A stretch of 64,000 nt of DNA from Roseiflexus sp034432635 (GTDB lineage Bacteria > Chloroflexota > Chloroflexia > Chloroflexales > Roseiflexaceae). The position numbers and the translations under genes were made by a program. The stretch is taken from NCBI GenBank assembly GCA_034432635.1, contig DAOUBK010000034.1, positions 133,833-197,832 on the forward strand, read 5' to 3'. The notes beneath the pieces are model-generated. The model was not told the DNA's origin. It was given only the letters and a program-made list of their open reading frames with translations, and did not search any database. This document shows positions 43,595 to 51,782 of the stretch, in pieces (the stretch's first letter is position 1; each line of letters starts with the position of its first letter).

Positions 43595-46500
43595 TCAACA
43601 TGGGCGTGAACACGTCGTCAGCGTCTGTTCCAGGCGGTCGATCTCCGCCAGGAGCAGGCGACGCTCACCGTTGCTGGCGAGTGCACGGGCGACCGCAAGC
43701 GCGTTACGCGCCTCGTCGGACGGGAGCAATGGAGCAAGCCAGATGCGGATTTGAGCGGCGAGGTGGCGCGTTCCGAGGGTATCGGCGCGCGCCAGCGCCG
43801 TCGAGAGGTAATGCACTGCGAGCGCGGTCTGCCCGCGTCGTATGGCGACCAGCCCCAGATTGGCAGTGATGCCGGCGATGCGTTCGGGGAGTTCGAGTTG
43901 CACGGCAAGCATCAAGCCGGTTGTAAAACTGGCTTCGGCGGTTGCCAGGTCGCCGCGGGCAAGGGCGATTTCGCCCTGCGTGGAGAGCAGGTAGGGCTGA
44001 AGCCCGGGTGTACCATACTCGTTCGCCAGGCGCAACCCTTCCGCCACCCAGCGCTCCGCCTCATCGAGGTTCCCCAGCAGATGCAGGTGATACGCCAGGT
44101 TATTGCGCGCTAGGATGCGCCAGGGTATCGCTGCCGGATCGTGGGCTGCCTGATCAGCGACTGCCAGCGCCTCGCGGTAGCAGGCGAGCGTTGCGAACAG
44201 GTCACCCTGCTGAGCCGCCACCCCGCCGAGTTCGAAGCGCACCTGCGCAAGCGCGACGTGGTCGGGCACAGGTTGAGCGGAGAGCAACCGCTCCGCTTCG
44301 CGCAGGCGCCGCGCCGCGCCTGCCAGATCAGACCCCTCCAGCGACAGTGCTGTGCCCCACAGGAACAGGGCGGCGATGCGAACGTTATGATCGTCGGCGT
44401 ACTCCAGCCCTCGCACGGTTTCGATCATTTCGGCGTAGCGTCCCTGGGGCGCGAGGGAGCGCGCCAGGCTCAACCGCACCCGGCGCGTTTCGGCTGGGGT
44501 GTGGGCTAGCGCCAGGCTTTCGCGAAAGCGTTCGGTTGCCTGCGCCGCCCTGCCGCCAGTCATCAGTGCTTCGCCCAGGCTCATCAGCGTATCGAAACGC
44601 TGTGACTGCGGAATGCCGACCAGCGCCTGCTCGTAGAATGCAATCGCTTCCGTCCACGCAGCGACGCTCGCGGCGCGGCGACCGGCGCGCAATGCGTAGG
44701 GTGCGGCGCGCTCCGGGGCGCCGCCTTCGATGAAGTGCCAGGCGATCAGACCCGCCACCTCGTCCAGCCGATCGCGGTTTAGGGATTCGAGCGTCTCAGC
44801 CACGCGCCGGTGCAATGCTCGGTGACAGTGATCACCGACCTCGCGGTACGCCACTTCCATCGTCAGACTATGATCGAACTGAAAGCATCCTTCGGGCAAC
44901 AACTCGATTAAGCGGGCAGCGCGCAGTTCGTTGATCGCATCCAGCGCTGCTGTTTCAGAAAGGGCTGCCGCGCGTGCTACAACCTCGAAAGAGAACACAC
45001 GACCCACCGCCACTGCCGTGTCGAGCACGCGCCGCGCCGTGTCGGAAAGGCGTGTCAGGCGCTCCTGGATCAGGCTGTACACCGACGCCGGCACTACCGG
45101 CTCATCGGGCAGCGTCGCGCTCAACCGTCCATCGGCGGCGAGCAACCCGACGGCGCGAGCATGGCGTACAAGTTCGGTCAGCATAAAAGGGTTCCCCTCG
45201 GTGGTGCGGTACAGCCAGGCCGCCAGACGCGCTGCGTCGTGCGGACTCAAGGCGCGCGCCAGTGATTCGGTCTCGGCGACGCTCAGGCGGCGGATCGGGA
45301 TCCGCTCCAGGCGTCCCTCGCGGATCAGGGTAGTCAGCAACGTGCGCAGCGGCGCCGGATGATCGGCAGCGCGCGCCGTCGCCACCACGCGCTGCGGCAC
45401 ATCTCCGGTGCGCCGCAGCACATACCCCAGCAGCGCAAGACTGCTGGCATCCGCCCAGTGCAGATCGTCGAGCACGATCATGAGGGGTTTCTGCTGCGCC
45501 AGCGCGATGAGCAGGCGCGCCACCCCTTCCCAGAGCTGCGCTTCGTCCGCCTGCGTCGGCGGCGCCGATCCGGGCAGCAGTTCGGGCAACAGACGCGCCA
45601 CTTCGCCGAACCATACTGGCGCCAGGTTCAGACTGACGCGCAGCGTTCCCCAGTCGGGATACGCCAGCAGATCGCGCAGCAGACCGATCCATGGCTGGTA
45701 CGGCAACCCCTGCTCCAGTTCACGCGCCGCCGATGCCAGCACCAGACCGCCCTGCACCACGTGTTGCGACGCGACTTCGGATGCCAGGCGTGTCTTGCCA
45801 ACCCCGGCTTCCCCTTCGATCAGCGCCAGACGTCCCGATCCAACTGTGGCGATCGTCGTCATCTCCGCCGCGCGCCCGATGAAGGGGAGCGTCGTCGCAG
45901 CCCGTCCATTGTCAGACGGCATTATGCGCTCGCTCAGGTCGGCGGGGCGTCGCACTCCCGGCGGATCGGCATGCAGCCGGTCGGTCACAATCGCATCGTA
46001 GAGGTCACGGGTCGCGCGCATCGGAGGAACGCCCAGTTCGGCGTCGAGCAGATCGCGGAACTGTTCATAGCGACGAATGGCGCCGACGCGGTCTCCCGCC
46101 AGGTAGAGCAGCCGGATGGCTTCACGTTGCAGGTCTTCCTGAAGCGGATCGAACGCGAGCGCACGGTCGAGAGCGGTCAACGCCGCAGCAACATCCCCAT
46201 GCGCGCCGGCGATGTGCGCCAGGCGGGTGTAGCCGCGCACCGCCAGCAGGCGCGCCTGTTCACGCTCGACTGCGAGCCATTCATTGAACAGCGCAGCATC
46301 GGGAAGGGTGAAGCCCGCCAGCAGATCGTCGCGGTAGCGCGCCAGCGCCCCTGCCAGCGTCGCCTTATCGACGGCAGGCGCCGTCACTGCATCCACCAGC
46401 GCGCGGTAGTCCACCTCGACATCGCGGCTGATGGCGAGGTCTTCCTCCCCCTCGATGATCGGTCCAACCGCCCGCCGCACGCCGTGCAGCGCAGCGCGCA

Positions 46501-46684
46501 GCAACTGCCGGGCAGCGGTCTGATCGTGATCGGGCCAGAACAGGGCAAGCAGCCGCTCGCGGTTGACAGGACGCCGCTGTGCGCCAAGATAGTAGACCAG
46601 CGCACGCGCGCGGCGACGCGGCACCGCGACGGCAACGCCATCGGCAAGGATGTGCGGTGGACCGAGTAACAGGATGGTGAGCAT
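43595..46684 (-). CDS. SARP/BTAD transcriptional activator with AAA ATPase and TPR domains
   Basis: Starting at MLTILLLGPPHILADG, the 1029-residue protein has an OmpR-like winged helix (1-90, RRRARALVYYLGAQRRPVNRERLLALFWPD), a bacterial transcriptional activator domain (about 95-245, LQEDLQREAIRLLYLAGDRVGAIRRYEQFRDLL), an AAA/NACHT-like ATPase (Walker A EGEAGVGKTRLASEV near residue 290, Walker B MIVLDDLHWAD), and a long TPR region (about 650-1029). It is a signal-integrating activator of AfsR/MalT style. A -10 element lies only 9 nt before the ATG, so the mRNA may be leaderless. Confidence 0.9.
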   Translation of the reverse strand: MLTILLLGPPHILADGVAVAVPRRRARALVYYLGAQRRPVNRERLLALFWPDHDQTAARQLLRAALHGVRRAVGPIIEGEEDLAISRDVEVDYRALVDAVTAPAVDKATLAGALARYRDDLLAGFTLPDAALFNEWLAVEREQARLLAVRGYTRLAHIAGAHGDVAAALTALDRALAFDPLQEDLQREAIRLLYLAGDRVGAIRRYEQFRDLLDAELGVPPMRATRDLYDAIVTDRLHADPPGVRRPADLSERIMPSDNGRAATTLPFIGRAAEMTTIATVGSGRLALIEGEAGVGKTRLASEVASQHVVQGGLVLASAARELEQGLPYQPWIGLLRDLLAYPDWGTLRVSLNLAPVWFGEVARLLPELLPGSAPPTQADEAQLWEGVARLLIALAQQKPLMIVLDDLHWADASSLALLGYVLRRTGDVPQRVVATARAADHPAPLRTLLTTLIREGRLERIPIRRLSVAETESLARALSPHDAARLAAWLYRTTEGNPFMLTELVRHARAVGLLAADGRLSATLPDEPVVPASVYSLIQERLTRLSDTARRVLDTAVAVGRVFSFEVVARAAALSETAALDAINELRAARLIELLPEGCFQFDHSLTMEVAYREVGDHCHRALHRRVAETLESLNRDRLDEVAGLIAWHFIEGGAPERAAPYALRAGRRAASVAAWTEAIAFYEQALVGIPQSQRFDTLMSLGEALMTGGRAAQATERFRESLALAHTPAETRRVRLSLARSLAPQGRYAEMIETVRGLEYADDHNVRIAALFLWGTALSLEGSDLAGAARRLREAERLLSAQPVPDHVALAQVRFELGGVAAQQGDLFATLACYREALAVADQAAHDPAAIPWRILARNNLAYHLHLLGNLDEAERWVAEGLRLANEYGTPGLQPYLLSTQGEIALARGDLATAEASFTTGLMLAVQLELPERIAGITANLGLVAIRRGQTALAVHYLSTALARADTLGTRHLAAQIRIWLAPLLPSDEARNALAVARALASNGERRLLLAEIDRLEQTLTTCSRPC

Positions 46685-46693
46685 GATGCCTCT

Positions 46694-46699
46694 ATTATA
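46694..46699 (-). promoter_or_regulatory. Extended -10 promoter giving a leaderless SARP mRNA
   Basis: On the minus strand TGG-TATAAT ends 9 nt before the ATG at 46682-46684. Starts at the usual 6-8 nt downstream would fall almost on the start codon, which supports the shorter start. Confidence 0.5.
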
Positions 46700-46775
46700 C
46701 CAGTCGGGAGCGTTCATGGTTGCATCTACATAGCCTGTCTGTTAGTCCATGTTTACTCGCGTGCACTCTTATGGA

Positions 46776-46855
46776 TTCGACCACAGATAGACACAGATGT
46801 GACGGATCGGCGCGGATTTTTGCTGCCATTCATCCGTGGCAAGCCGTGGTTTCTT
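46776..46855. repeat. CCACAGAT-type dispersed intergenic repeat fragment
   Basis: CCACAGATAGACACAGATG followed by CGGATTTTT and ATCCGTGG matches the well-known class of ACACAGATG...ATCCGTGG dispersed repeats found in many bacterial genomes. Its ends form a short inverted pair. Otherwise 46700-46897 has no gene. Confidence 0.4.
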
Positions 46856-46924
46856 CGATTGTATTGTTCAATGTGCTACAATCAGGATTGATGATTATTG
46901 CCCCGGCTTCTTTGCGGTGAGAAG

Positions 46925-47245
46925 ATGAAACCTGCCGACCGGCTTCCAGAGATTGTGCGGCGGATTGTTCAGGCGAGCGATCCTGACGAAATCGTGCTGT
47001 TCGGTTCGTATGCGCAGGATGCTGCTGGTCCCGACAGCGACCTGGATTTGCTCGTCATTCTTTCGCATTCTGATTGTCTGCGGCAGGATAGCTGGAGGAT
47101 ACGACGCGCGTTGCGCGGTTTGCTGATCCCTGTCGATATTGTGGTCGCCACATCCGAGCAGGTGCAACGACTCGGTCGGACGCCGGGATTGATCTACCGG
47201 ACGGCGCTCCAGGAAGGGAGGGTGCTGTATGAGCGTGCCGAGTGA
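46925..47245 (+). CDS. mntA: MntA-type nucleotidyltransferase antitoxin
   Basis: The start MKPADRLPEIVRRIV follows GTGAGAAG and gives 106 residues. The protein contains the minimal-nucleotidyltransferase motif G-S-x10-D-x-D (GSYAQDAAGPDSDLD, residues about 28-42) that is used by MntA antitoxins to AMPylate their HepT partner. The fold ends with LLIPVDIVVATSEQVQRL, the third catalytic Asp region. The partner gene directly downstream (overlapping by 17 bp) is broken, so this is an orphan antitoxin. Confidence 0.85.
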   Translation: MKPADRLPEIVRRIVQASDPDEIVLFGSYAQDAAGPDSDLDLLVILSHSDCLRQDSWRIRRALRGLLIPVDIVVATSEQVQRLGRTPGLIYRTALQEGRVLYERAE

Positions 47246-47640
47246 TGTGGGGCAGGTATGGCTGCGTCGCGCGCGATCCGATCTGGAACTGGCCAGGCTT
47301 ACTCTCCGGGCAGGTGGCGTATTGCCCGAAGACGCCTGTCTCCACGCGCAGCAGTTGTAGAGCAGGCTCTGAAAGTGTTGTTGCTGCGGGCAGGTGGATC
47401 CGTCCAGAACGTACACGATCGATGTGTTGCCTGATCGGCTGAAAGTACGCGGCGTGCATATTCCTGATAGTGTGGACAGCGCCTTTACCCTGACCGAATA
47501 TGCGGTACAAACACGTTATCCCGGCGAGTGGAGTGGGAGCCGGTGACCTCCGACGACGTGCCCACGGGGTTCACCTGCTCAACTGGCTGCGTCAGCAGTT
47601 TCAGCATCAGGAAGCCTTCGCCGCCATTGTCCGACAGCTT
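47229..47640 (+). pseudogene. Broken HepT (HEPN-domain) toxin gene
   Basis: The frame opens at ATG 47229 as MSVPSDVGQVWLRRARSDLELARLTLRAGGVLPEDACLHAQQ and then meets a stop. In the next frame the HEPN sequence continues (VEQALKVLLLRAGG, then NVHD), and a further shift restores VLPDRLKVRGVHIPDSVDSAFTLTEYAVQTRYPGEW; a third shift gives EPVTSDDVP. HEPN toxins read in exactly this order (HAQQAxEKALKALL ... HDL ... LT-YAV-xRYPG). At least three frameshifts make it non-functional. No clear gene lies in the rest of 47640-47865. Confidence 0.75.
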
Positions 47641-47865
47641 GCCGCGTAGCGGTGGTTAAAAGTGCAAGGATAGTATCCAATTTTTTCGGACCAGCATCTG
47701 GCGCAAGAGCGCCCACCCCATCGGAATCGGTCGAGATGTTGGTCACATCCAGGTCAATACCAGGCACGTCGGTCACAGGCTGCTCGTTTTCTGCCGCAAC
47801 TTCTGCCGTGGCGAGCACATATCACTCGCCACGAACATGTACGAGGTCGCTTTCGCTGGCGCGGT

Positions 47866-48320
47866 GTGCAAGCAGCGCGCGCTGGCACTCGCCACACACA
47901 AACGGAATTGTTCGACGCCTCCGACCGCATTTCGGCGGCGTGGCAGGCGGCGCGGGCGCAGTGGTCGCTCTTTCAGATGCACCTCGCCGATCTGCTGCCC
48001 CACGAGACGACCGCCACCACCATCACCCGTGAATACTGGTGATTCCGCTCCTCCGCATCCTCGGCTATACGCTGGAACGCAACCGCCAGGCGCATGTCGT
48101 CGCCGGGCGCACCTACGCCGTATCGCACCGCGCTGGTGATGCCGATGACGCGCCGCCGATCCATATCACCGGCATCCGCGTCAGTCTCGATGTCCTTCCC
48201 ACGTCGGGGCAGCCGCACCTGTCACCCCACGCCCTCATGCAGGAGTACCTCAATGCGACCGATCACCTATGGGGGATGGTGACCAACGGCGCGCGGCTGC
48301 GCCTGCTGAGCGATAGGCGG
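47866..48320 (+). pseudogene. Remnant of an Eco57I-like restriction-modification enzyme
   Basis: From 47899 one frame reads QTELFDASDRISAAWQAARAQ and continues to LADLLPHETTATTITREYW, then a frameshift near 48037 leads into IPLLRILGYTLERNRQA, AVSHRAGDADDAPPIHITG, SPHALMQEYLNATDHLWGMVTNGARLRLLSD. Large type IIG/PglX-like methylase proteins have this N-terminal order (LGY ... YxISHRAG ... SPH-LVQEYLN-xxHLWGxVTNG-xLRLLRD). The catalytic methylase part is absent; the fragment ends abruptly near 48320 where another truncated gene starts on the opposite strand. Confidence 0.6.
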
Positions 48321-49089
48321 CGAGCAGGTGAGGTGGCGGCTGGACGATCTCGAGCGTGATGTCATCCGGATCCAGGAAGTAGACCGTATATCCGCCCCGG
48401 TTAGCGCCAGCCTCGATGGCGACGGGTTCGGAGCGAAAGCGTACTCCCTGCCGGCGCAGGGACTCGTAGGCGGCAAAGATACCATCGACAACGAATGCTA
48501 GATGGGCGCTGCCTGCATTTCTGGTTGCCGTGTCAATCTTCGCGCCTCTGGAAACCACATATTCCACCAGTTTCAGCACATGGTCGGAAAGGATGCTCCG
48601 GACTTCCGGCATCTCCAGCAGGACCGACCGGAGAGATTGACCGTTTTGGTCGGCGATCAGACAGGCTTCGTACATGAGATCGTGCGCCCGATGGCGGCCT
48701 ATGTGGGTGGCCAGACGCATCTGGACGGCTTCAGCCACGATATGCCCCTGGGTCAGCGCCAGGTTTTTCTGCATGGCTTCGGCTGAAACGGTGAGACCGT
48801 CAAAAATTGCCAGGCTGTGATGCAGTGCGGCTGCGGTGAAGCAACAGGTTTGAGGAATGGCTGCCCACTCGATGTGCCATTCACCCATTGCACGCTCATG
48901 TTCGGGCATCATAGCAGCGAGCATGGTCGCAACAGGCTGGGTCATAAGACGCGCCAGACCGATAACCATTTCACACAGGATGGAGTTGCGCTTTTGTGGC
49001 ATAGTGCTGGAGCTTCCTTTGCCGGGTACAAAGGCTTTGCTCACTTCTGCCACCTTAGTCTTCTGGAGTGACGCAACTTCGTTAGCCAT
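48250..49089 (-). pseudogene. Chimeric remnant: lyase C-terminal half joined to a VOC domain end
   Basis: The 279-codon open frame begins with MANEVASLQKTKVAEVSKAF, then the fumarase/aspartase-type signature GSSSTMPQKRNS, continuing to about residue 190 (adenylosuccinate lyase or carboxymuconate cycloisomerase type). The N-terminal two hundred or so residues, which carry other active-site parts, are missing. From residue about 195 (AGSAHLAFVVDGIFAAYESLRRQGVRF ... YTVYFLDPDDITLEIVQ) it is the end of a glyoxalase/VOC domain. The last 20 residues read antisense through the R-M remnant. It is a deletion product, not a known fusion; expression is possible but function unlikely. Confidence 0.65.
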
Positions 49090-49116
49090 ATTTTTGTTGC
49101 CACAGTCTCCTGGCTT

Positions 49117-49440
49117 TCAGTCTGTATGGAACACCTCCTCAATCGTATGCCACCACTCACCTTCGGTGCACTCCGGCACCGGCTCCTGCATGGGCTTCAT
49201 CCAGTCCCACCATTCCTGGGTCTTGGGATGGGCGCCCATTCTGGCCATATCTGCCTCGAAATCGTCCCCTACATACTCGAAATAGGCGAAGAGCAGGTTG
49301 TTGTAGTGGAAGATCGAATAATTCCGAATGTTGCACTGCCTGATCATATCGAGCACTTCGGGCCACACATCCGCGTGAGCCGCACGATATTCCTCGAACC
49401 TTTCGGGTTTTATGCGAATCACCTGTGCAAAGCGTTTCAT
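49117..49440 (-). CDS. rhaM: L-rhamnose mutarotase
   Basis: The 107-residue protein matches RhaM (DUF718): MKRFAQVIRIKPERFEEYRAAHADVWPEVLDMIRQCNIRNYSIF, with the catalytic His in AHADVWPEVL (residue 22), and YFEYVGDDFEADMARM...WWDWMKPMQEPV at the end. It interconverts anomers of L-rhamnose or L-fucose-type sugars. It is intact but stands among broken sugar genes (a lyase remnant 27 bp downstream, a lactonase-type pseudogene upstream). Confidence 0.93.
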   Translation of the reverse strand: MKRFAQVIRIKPERFEEYRAAHADVWPEVLDMIRQCNIRNYSIFHYNNLLFAYFEYVGDDFEADMARMGAHPKTQEWWDWMKPMQEPVPECTEGEWWHTIEEVFHTD

Positions 49441-49454
49441 TGCTGATCTCCCTC

Positions 49455-49869
49455 TTATTCACCGAGCCGGTATACTTTCATCGCTGTGCCACCCAGGATG
49501 GCATCGATTTCGTCGGCACGACGACCAGATAGCGCCTTGTTCGTCTCCTGCCACACCTTATAGTAGTCACCCGCCAGGATGCACACGGGCCAGTCACTGC
49601 CGAACATCAATCAATCGGCGCCGAATTGCTCGATGGCGAAGTCGATGTAGGGCTTCAGATCGCCGGCTGACCAGGTCGCCCAGTCTGCCGCTGTGTTCAG
49701 ACCGGAGATTTTGGCGTACACGTTGGGATACCGGGCGGCGGCAGCCAGTTGATCGGCCCACGCATCCATCACGTTGTCCTTGGAAGGTGCGATAGAGTGG
49801 TCCGTACTCGGGCACGAGCCACGAATACTCAACCACGTCCATGTTCCAGAAGTGCTGGAGGGTATCCAC
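49455..49869 (-). pseudogene. Amidohydrolase (lactonase type) with deletion and nonsense mutation
   Basis: Reading leftward, DTLQHFWNMDVVEYSWLVPEYGPLYRTF is the N-terminus of an amidohydrolase-2 lactonase (aldonolactonase/fuconolactonase type). The frame then shifts into DNVMDAWADQLAAAARYPNVYAKISGLNTAADW, showing that the middle is deleted. In this second frame a TGA interrupts FGAD-stop-LMFGSDWPVC, where relatives have an Arg, a one-base change from CGA. The last part, AILGGTAMKVYRLGE, is complete. The gene is dead. Confidence 0.75.
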
Positions 49870-49908
49870 CTTTCTTTTGCCGGAACGTCAGATTTACGGT
49901 GTTGCGAC

Positions 49909-50598
49909 TCAGCCCTTTGTCTTATGTAGCTTCTCCTGGTCAAGTTTGGCAAGAATACCTTCGAATGTCTGACGAACGTTTTTTCTCACCGCCTGATGAG
50001 CCCATAGAGCATCTCTTTGTTTAGATGCCTGATAGATCTCTTTGTGCTCGGCAAGAGCCTGAGACGCTCGCTCCGGCAGGTGTATGTAAACGCGGCGATA
50101 CAGGGCAGAACGATCCCACAGACCTACAATAATCTGGAGCAGGAGAGGACGGTTCGCAGCCTCATAGATCGTAAAGTGAAACGTCCGGTTGAGTTCCAGC
50201 AGAAGGTCGAAGTTTTGTTCTGCGGTCGCCTCCTCCATTTGATCCAGGAGACGTTCCAGTTGATGGAACGCAGACGAATCAAGATTCGGAACGGCAAGTT
50301 CAGCCGCTAACCCCTCCAGAACCTCGCGGATCAGGTAGATTTCCCTGAGCTCGGCAACGGAGAGTTGTGCCACAAAAGCGCCACGATGAGGAATCAGCCG
50401 GATCAGTCCCTCCGCCTCCAGTTGCCGCAGGCCTTCACGAACGGGAATGATACTGACACCCAGTTTTTCTGCCAGCAATTTTTGATCCAGCCTTTCCCCT
50501 ACCGGGTAGTCTCCTGCCAGGATGCCCCTGCGAATTGCATCGACCACATAGGCAGTAACCGTCACCGGACTATCGCTTTGCCCTTTACCTTTTGCCAT
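49909..50598 (-). CDS. GntR-family (FadR/FCD) transcriptional regulator
   Basis: The 229-residue protein has an N-terminal winged helix (about 12-78: VVDAIRRGILAGDYPVGERLDQKLLAEKLGVSIIPVREGLRQLEAEGLI) and a C-terminal FCD ligand-binding domain (about 85-215: REIYLIREVLEGLAAELAV, LNRTFHFTIYEAANRPLLLQI), with the metal-binding D/H residues typical of FCD. Its neighbours suggest a deoxysugar or sugar-acid ligand. It remains intact although the genes it probably controlled are broken. A consensus promoter is upstream. Confidence 0.92.
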   Translation of the reverse strand: MAKGKGQSDSPVTVTAYVVDAIRRGILAGDYPVGERLDQKLLAEKLGVSIIPVREGLRQLEAEGLIRLIPHRGAFVAQLSVAELREIYLIREVLEGLAAELAVPNLDSSAFHQLERLLDQMEEATAEQNFDLLLELNRTFHFTIYEAANRPLLLQIIVGLWDRSALYRRVYIHLPERASQALAEHKEIYQASKQRDALWAHQAVRKNVRQTFEGILAKLDQEKLHKTKG

Positions 50599-50672
50599 GG
50601 GCAGTAACCACCTGTGTGTCAGTAACCTGGACTTCTTCGGGGGAAAGAATATATCTTATAATCTCTGGGGCG

Positions 50673-50701
50673 ATAATACCACACTGCAAATCGTCTGTCA
50701 A
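50673..50701 (-). promoter_or_regulatory. Promoter of the GntR regulator
   Basis: On the minus strand TTGACA (50696-50701), 17 bp and TATTAT (50673-50678, preceded by TGTGG) give a near-perfect promoter. Confidence 0.7.
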
Positions 50702-50827
50702 CTCGAAATTTTTCTGCTGATTGTTCGAGGGCTGGATAAGGCAGACAAGCTGCGGTAAGTGACGGTATCGTTCTGCTCTGCCCCGGCTTCTGTTTTCTCC
50801 AGGCGCGCCTTGACAATCATCGCTAGA

Positions 50828-50846
50828 TAGAGTAACATTGACACTA
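50828..50846. promoter_or_regulatory. NAD-operon operator, upstream copy
   Basis: TAGAGT (50828-50833), 7 bp, ACACTA (50841-50846) form an inverted repeat with one mismatch to the second copy at 50882-50900. The half-sites are one helical turn apart. Confidence 0.5.
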
Positions 50847-50881
50847 ACAGGCAAAACGCCGATTTTTATTTCAAACGGAAA

Positions 50882-50900
50882 TAGTGTAAAAATGACACTA
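50882..50900. promoter_or_regulatory. NAD-operon operator, start-codon copy
   Basis: TAGTGT (50882-50887), 7 bp, ACACTA (50895-50900) is a perfect inverted repeat covering the nadC start codon. With the upstream copy it is a likely repressor target, possibly of an NrtR/NadR-type regulator of NAD synthesis; the protein is not in the window. Confidence 0.55.
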
Positions 50901-51782
50901 AATCTCTCTCTCCATGCCGACATTCTCGACGCCATCCGCCGCGCGCTCGCCGAGGATGTGGGAACCGGCGATGTCACCACCAACAGCATCGTGCCGCCGG
51001 AGGCGACGATGCGCGGGCGGATCGTTGCGAAGCAGGAGGGCGTCGTCGCCGGGCTGGATGTGGCGCATGCGGTGTACCGCATGGTCGATGAACGGGTCGT
51101 CTTCGATGCCAGTGTTGCAGAGGGCGCACGGGTTGCCCGCGGGCAAACCTTGGCGCTCGTCGGCGGTCCAGCGCGTGCGTTGCTGACCGCCGAGCGGGTG
51201 GCACTCAACTTTTTGGGGCGGATGTCGGGCATTGCCACGCTGACCCGTCGCTTTGTCGATGCGGTCGCCGGAACGCACGCCGTCATTCTCGATACGCGCA
51301 AAACTGCTCCCGGTCTGCGCATGGTGGACAAACTCGCAGTCCAACGCGGCGGCGGGCGCAACCATCGCATCGGGCTGTACGACATGGTGCTGATCAAGGA
51401 TAACCACATCGACTTTGCCAGTTCGCTGCGCGCTGCTGTCGAACGCGCCAGGGCGCACGCGCCCCATCTAGAGATCGAGGTCGAGGCGCGTTCTCTCGCC
51501 GACGTGCGCGAAGCGCTCGAACTCGGTGTGCAACGCATCATGCTCGACAACATGTCGCTCGACGCCATAGCAGAGGCGGTGTGTCTGGTCGCCGGTCGTG
51601 CGCGTCTCGAGGCGTCGGGCAATGTGTCACTCGAAACCGTCCGGCGGATCGCCGAAACCGGCGTGGACGACATTTCCATCGGCGCATTGACCCACTCGGC
51701 GCCGGTTTTTGATGTCAGTTTCGAATATCTTGCGTCTGACGCGACGCCCACAGCGTTGGACGCCACAGGGAGACAGCCATGA
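50892..51782 (+). CDS. nadC: Quinolinate phosphoribosyltransferase (carboxylating)
   Basis: Starting at MTLNLSLHADILD the protein has 296 residues, the usual NadC size; 18 upstream codons in frame overlap the operators and are probably not translated. It has EDVGTGDVTTNSIV, LNFLGRMSGIATLTRRFVD, DTRKTAPGLRMVDKLAVQRGGGRNHRIGLYDMVLIKDNH and the VEVEARSLADVREAL/IMLDNMSL segments, which contain the substrate-binding Arg and Lys residues. It makes nicotinate mononucleotide from quinolinate. Its stop overlaps nadA by 4 bp. Confidence 0.97.
   Translation: MTLNLSLHADILDAIRRALAEDVGTGDVTTNSIVPPEATMRGRIVAKQEGVVAGLDVAHAVYRMVDERVVFDASVAEGARVARGQTLALVGGPARALLTAERVALNFLGRMSGIATLTRRFVDAVAGTHAVILDTRKTAPGLRMVDKLAVQRGGGRNHRIGLYDMVLIKDNHIDFASSLRAAVERARAHAPHLEIEVEARSLADVREALELGVQRIMLDNMSLDAIAEAVCLVAGRARLEASGNVSLETVRRIAETGVDDISIGALTHSAPVFDVSFEYLASDATPTALDATGRQP

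Noticed and set aside
45359..46669. Open frame of 436 codons opposite the SARP gene
   Set aside because: Composition is Arg/Gln-rich, without recognisable motif; it is entirely antisense to a well-supported multi-domain protein.
47579..47818. Minus-strand 79-codon frame next to the HepT remnant
   Set aside because: No ribosome site or family match, and it lies over the decayed HepT region; evidence is too weak for a gene.
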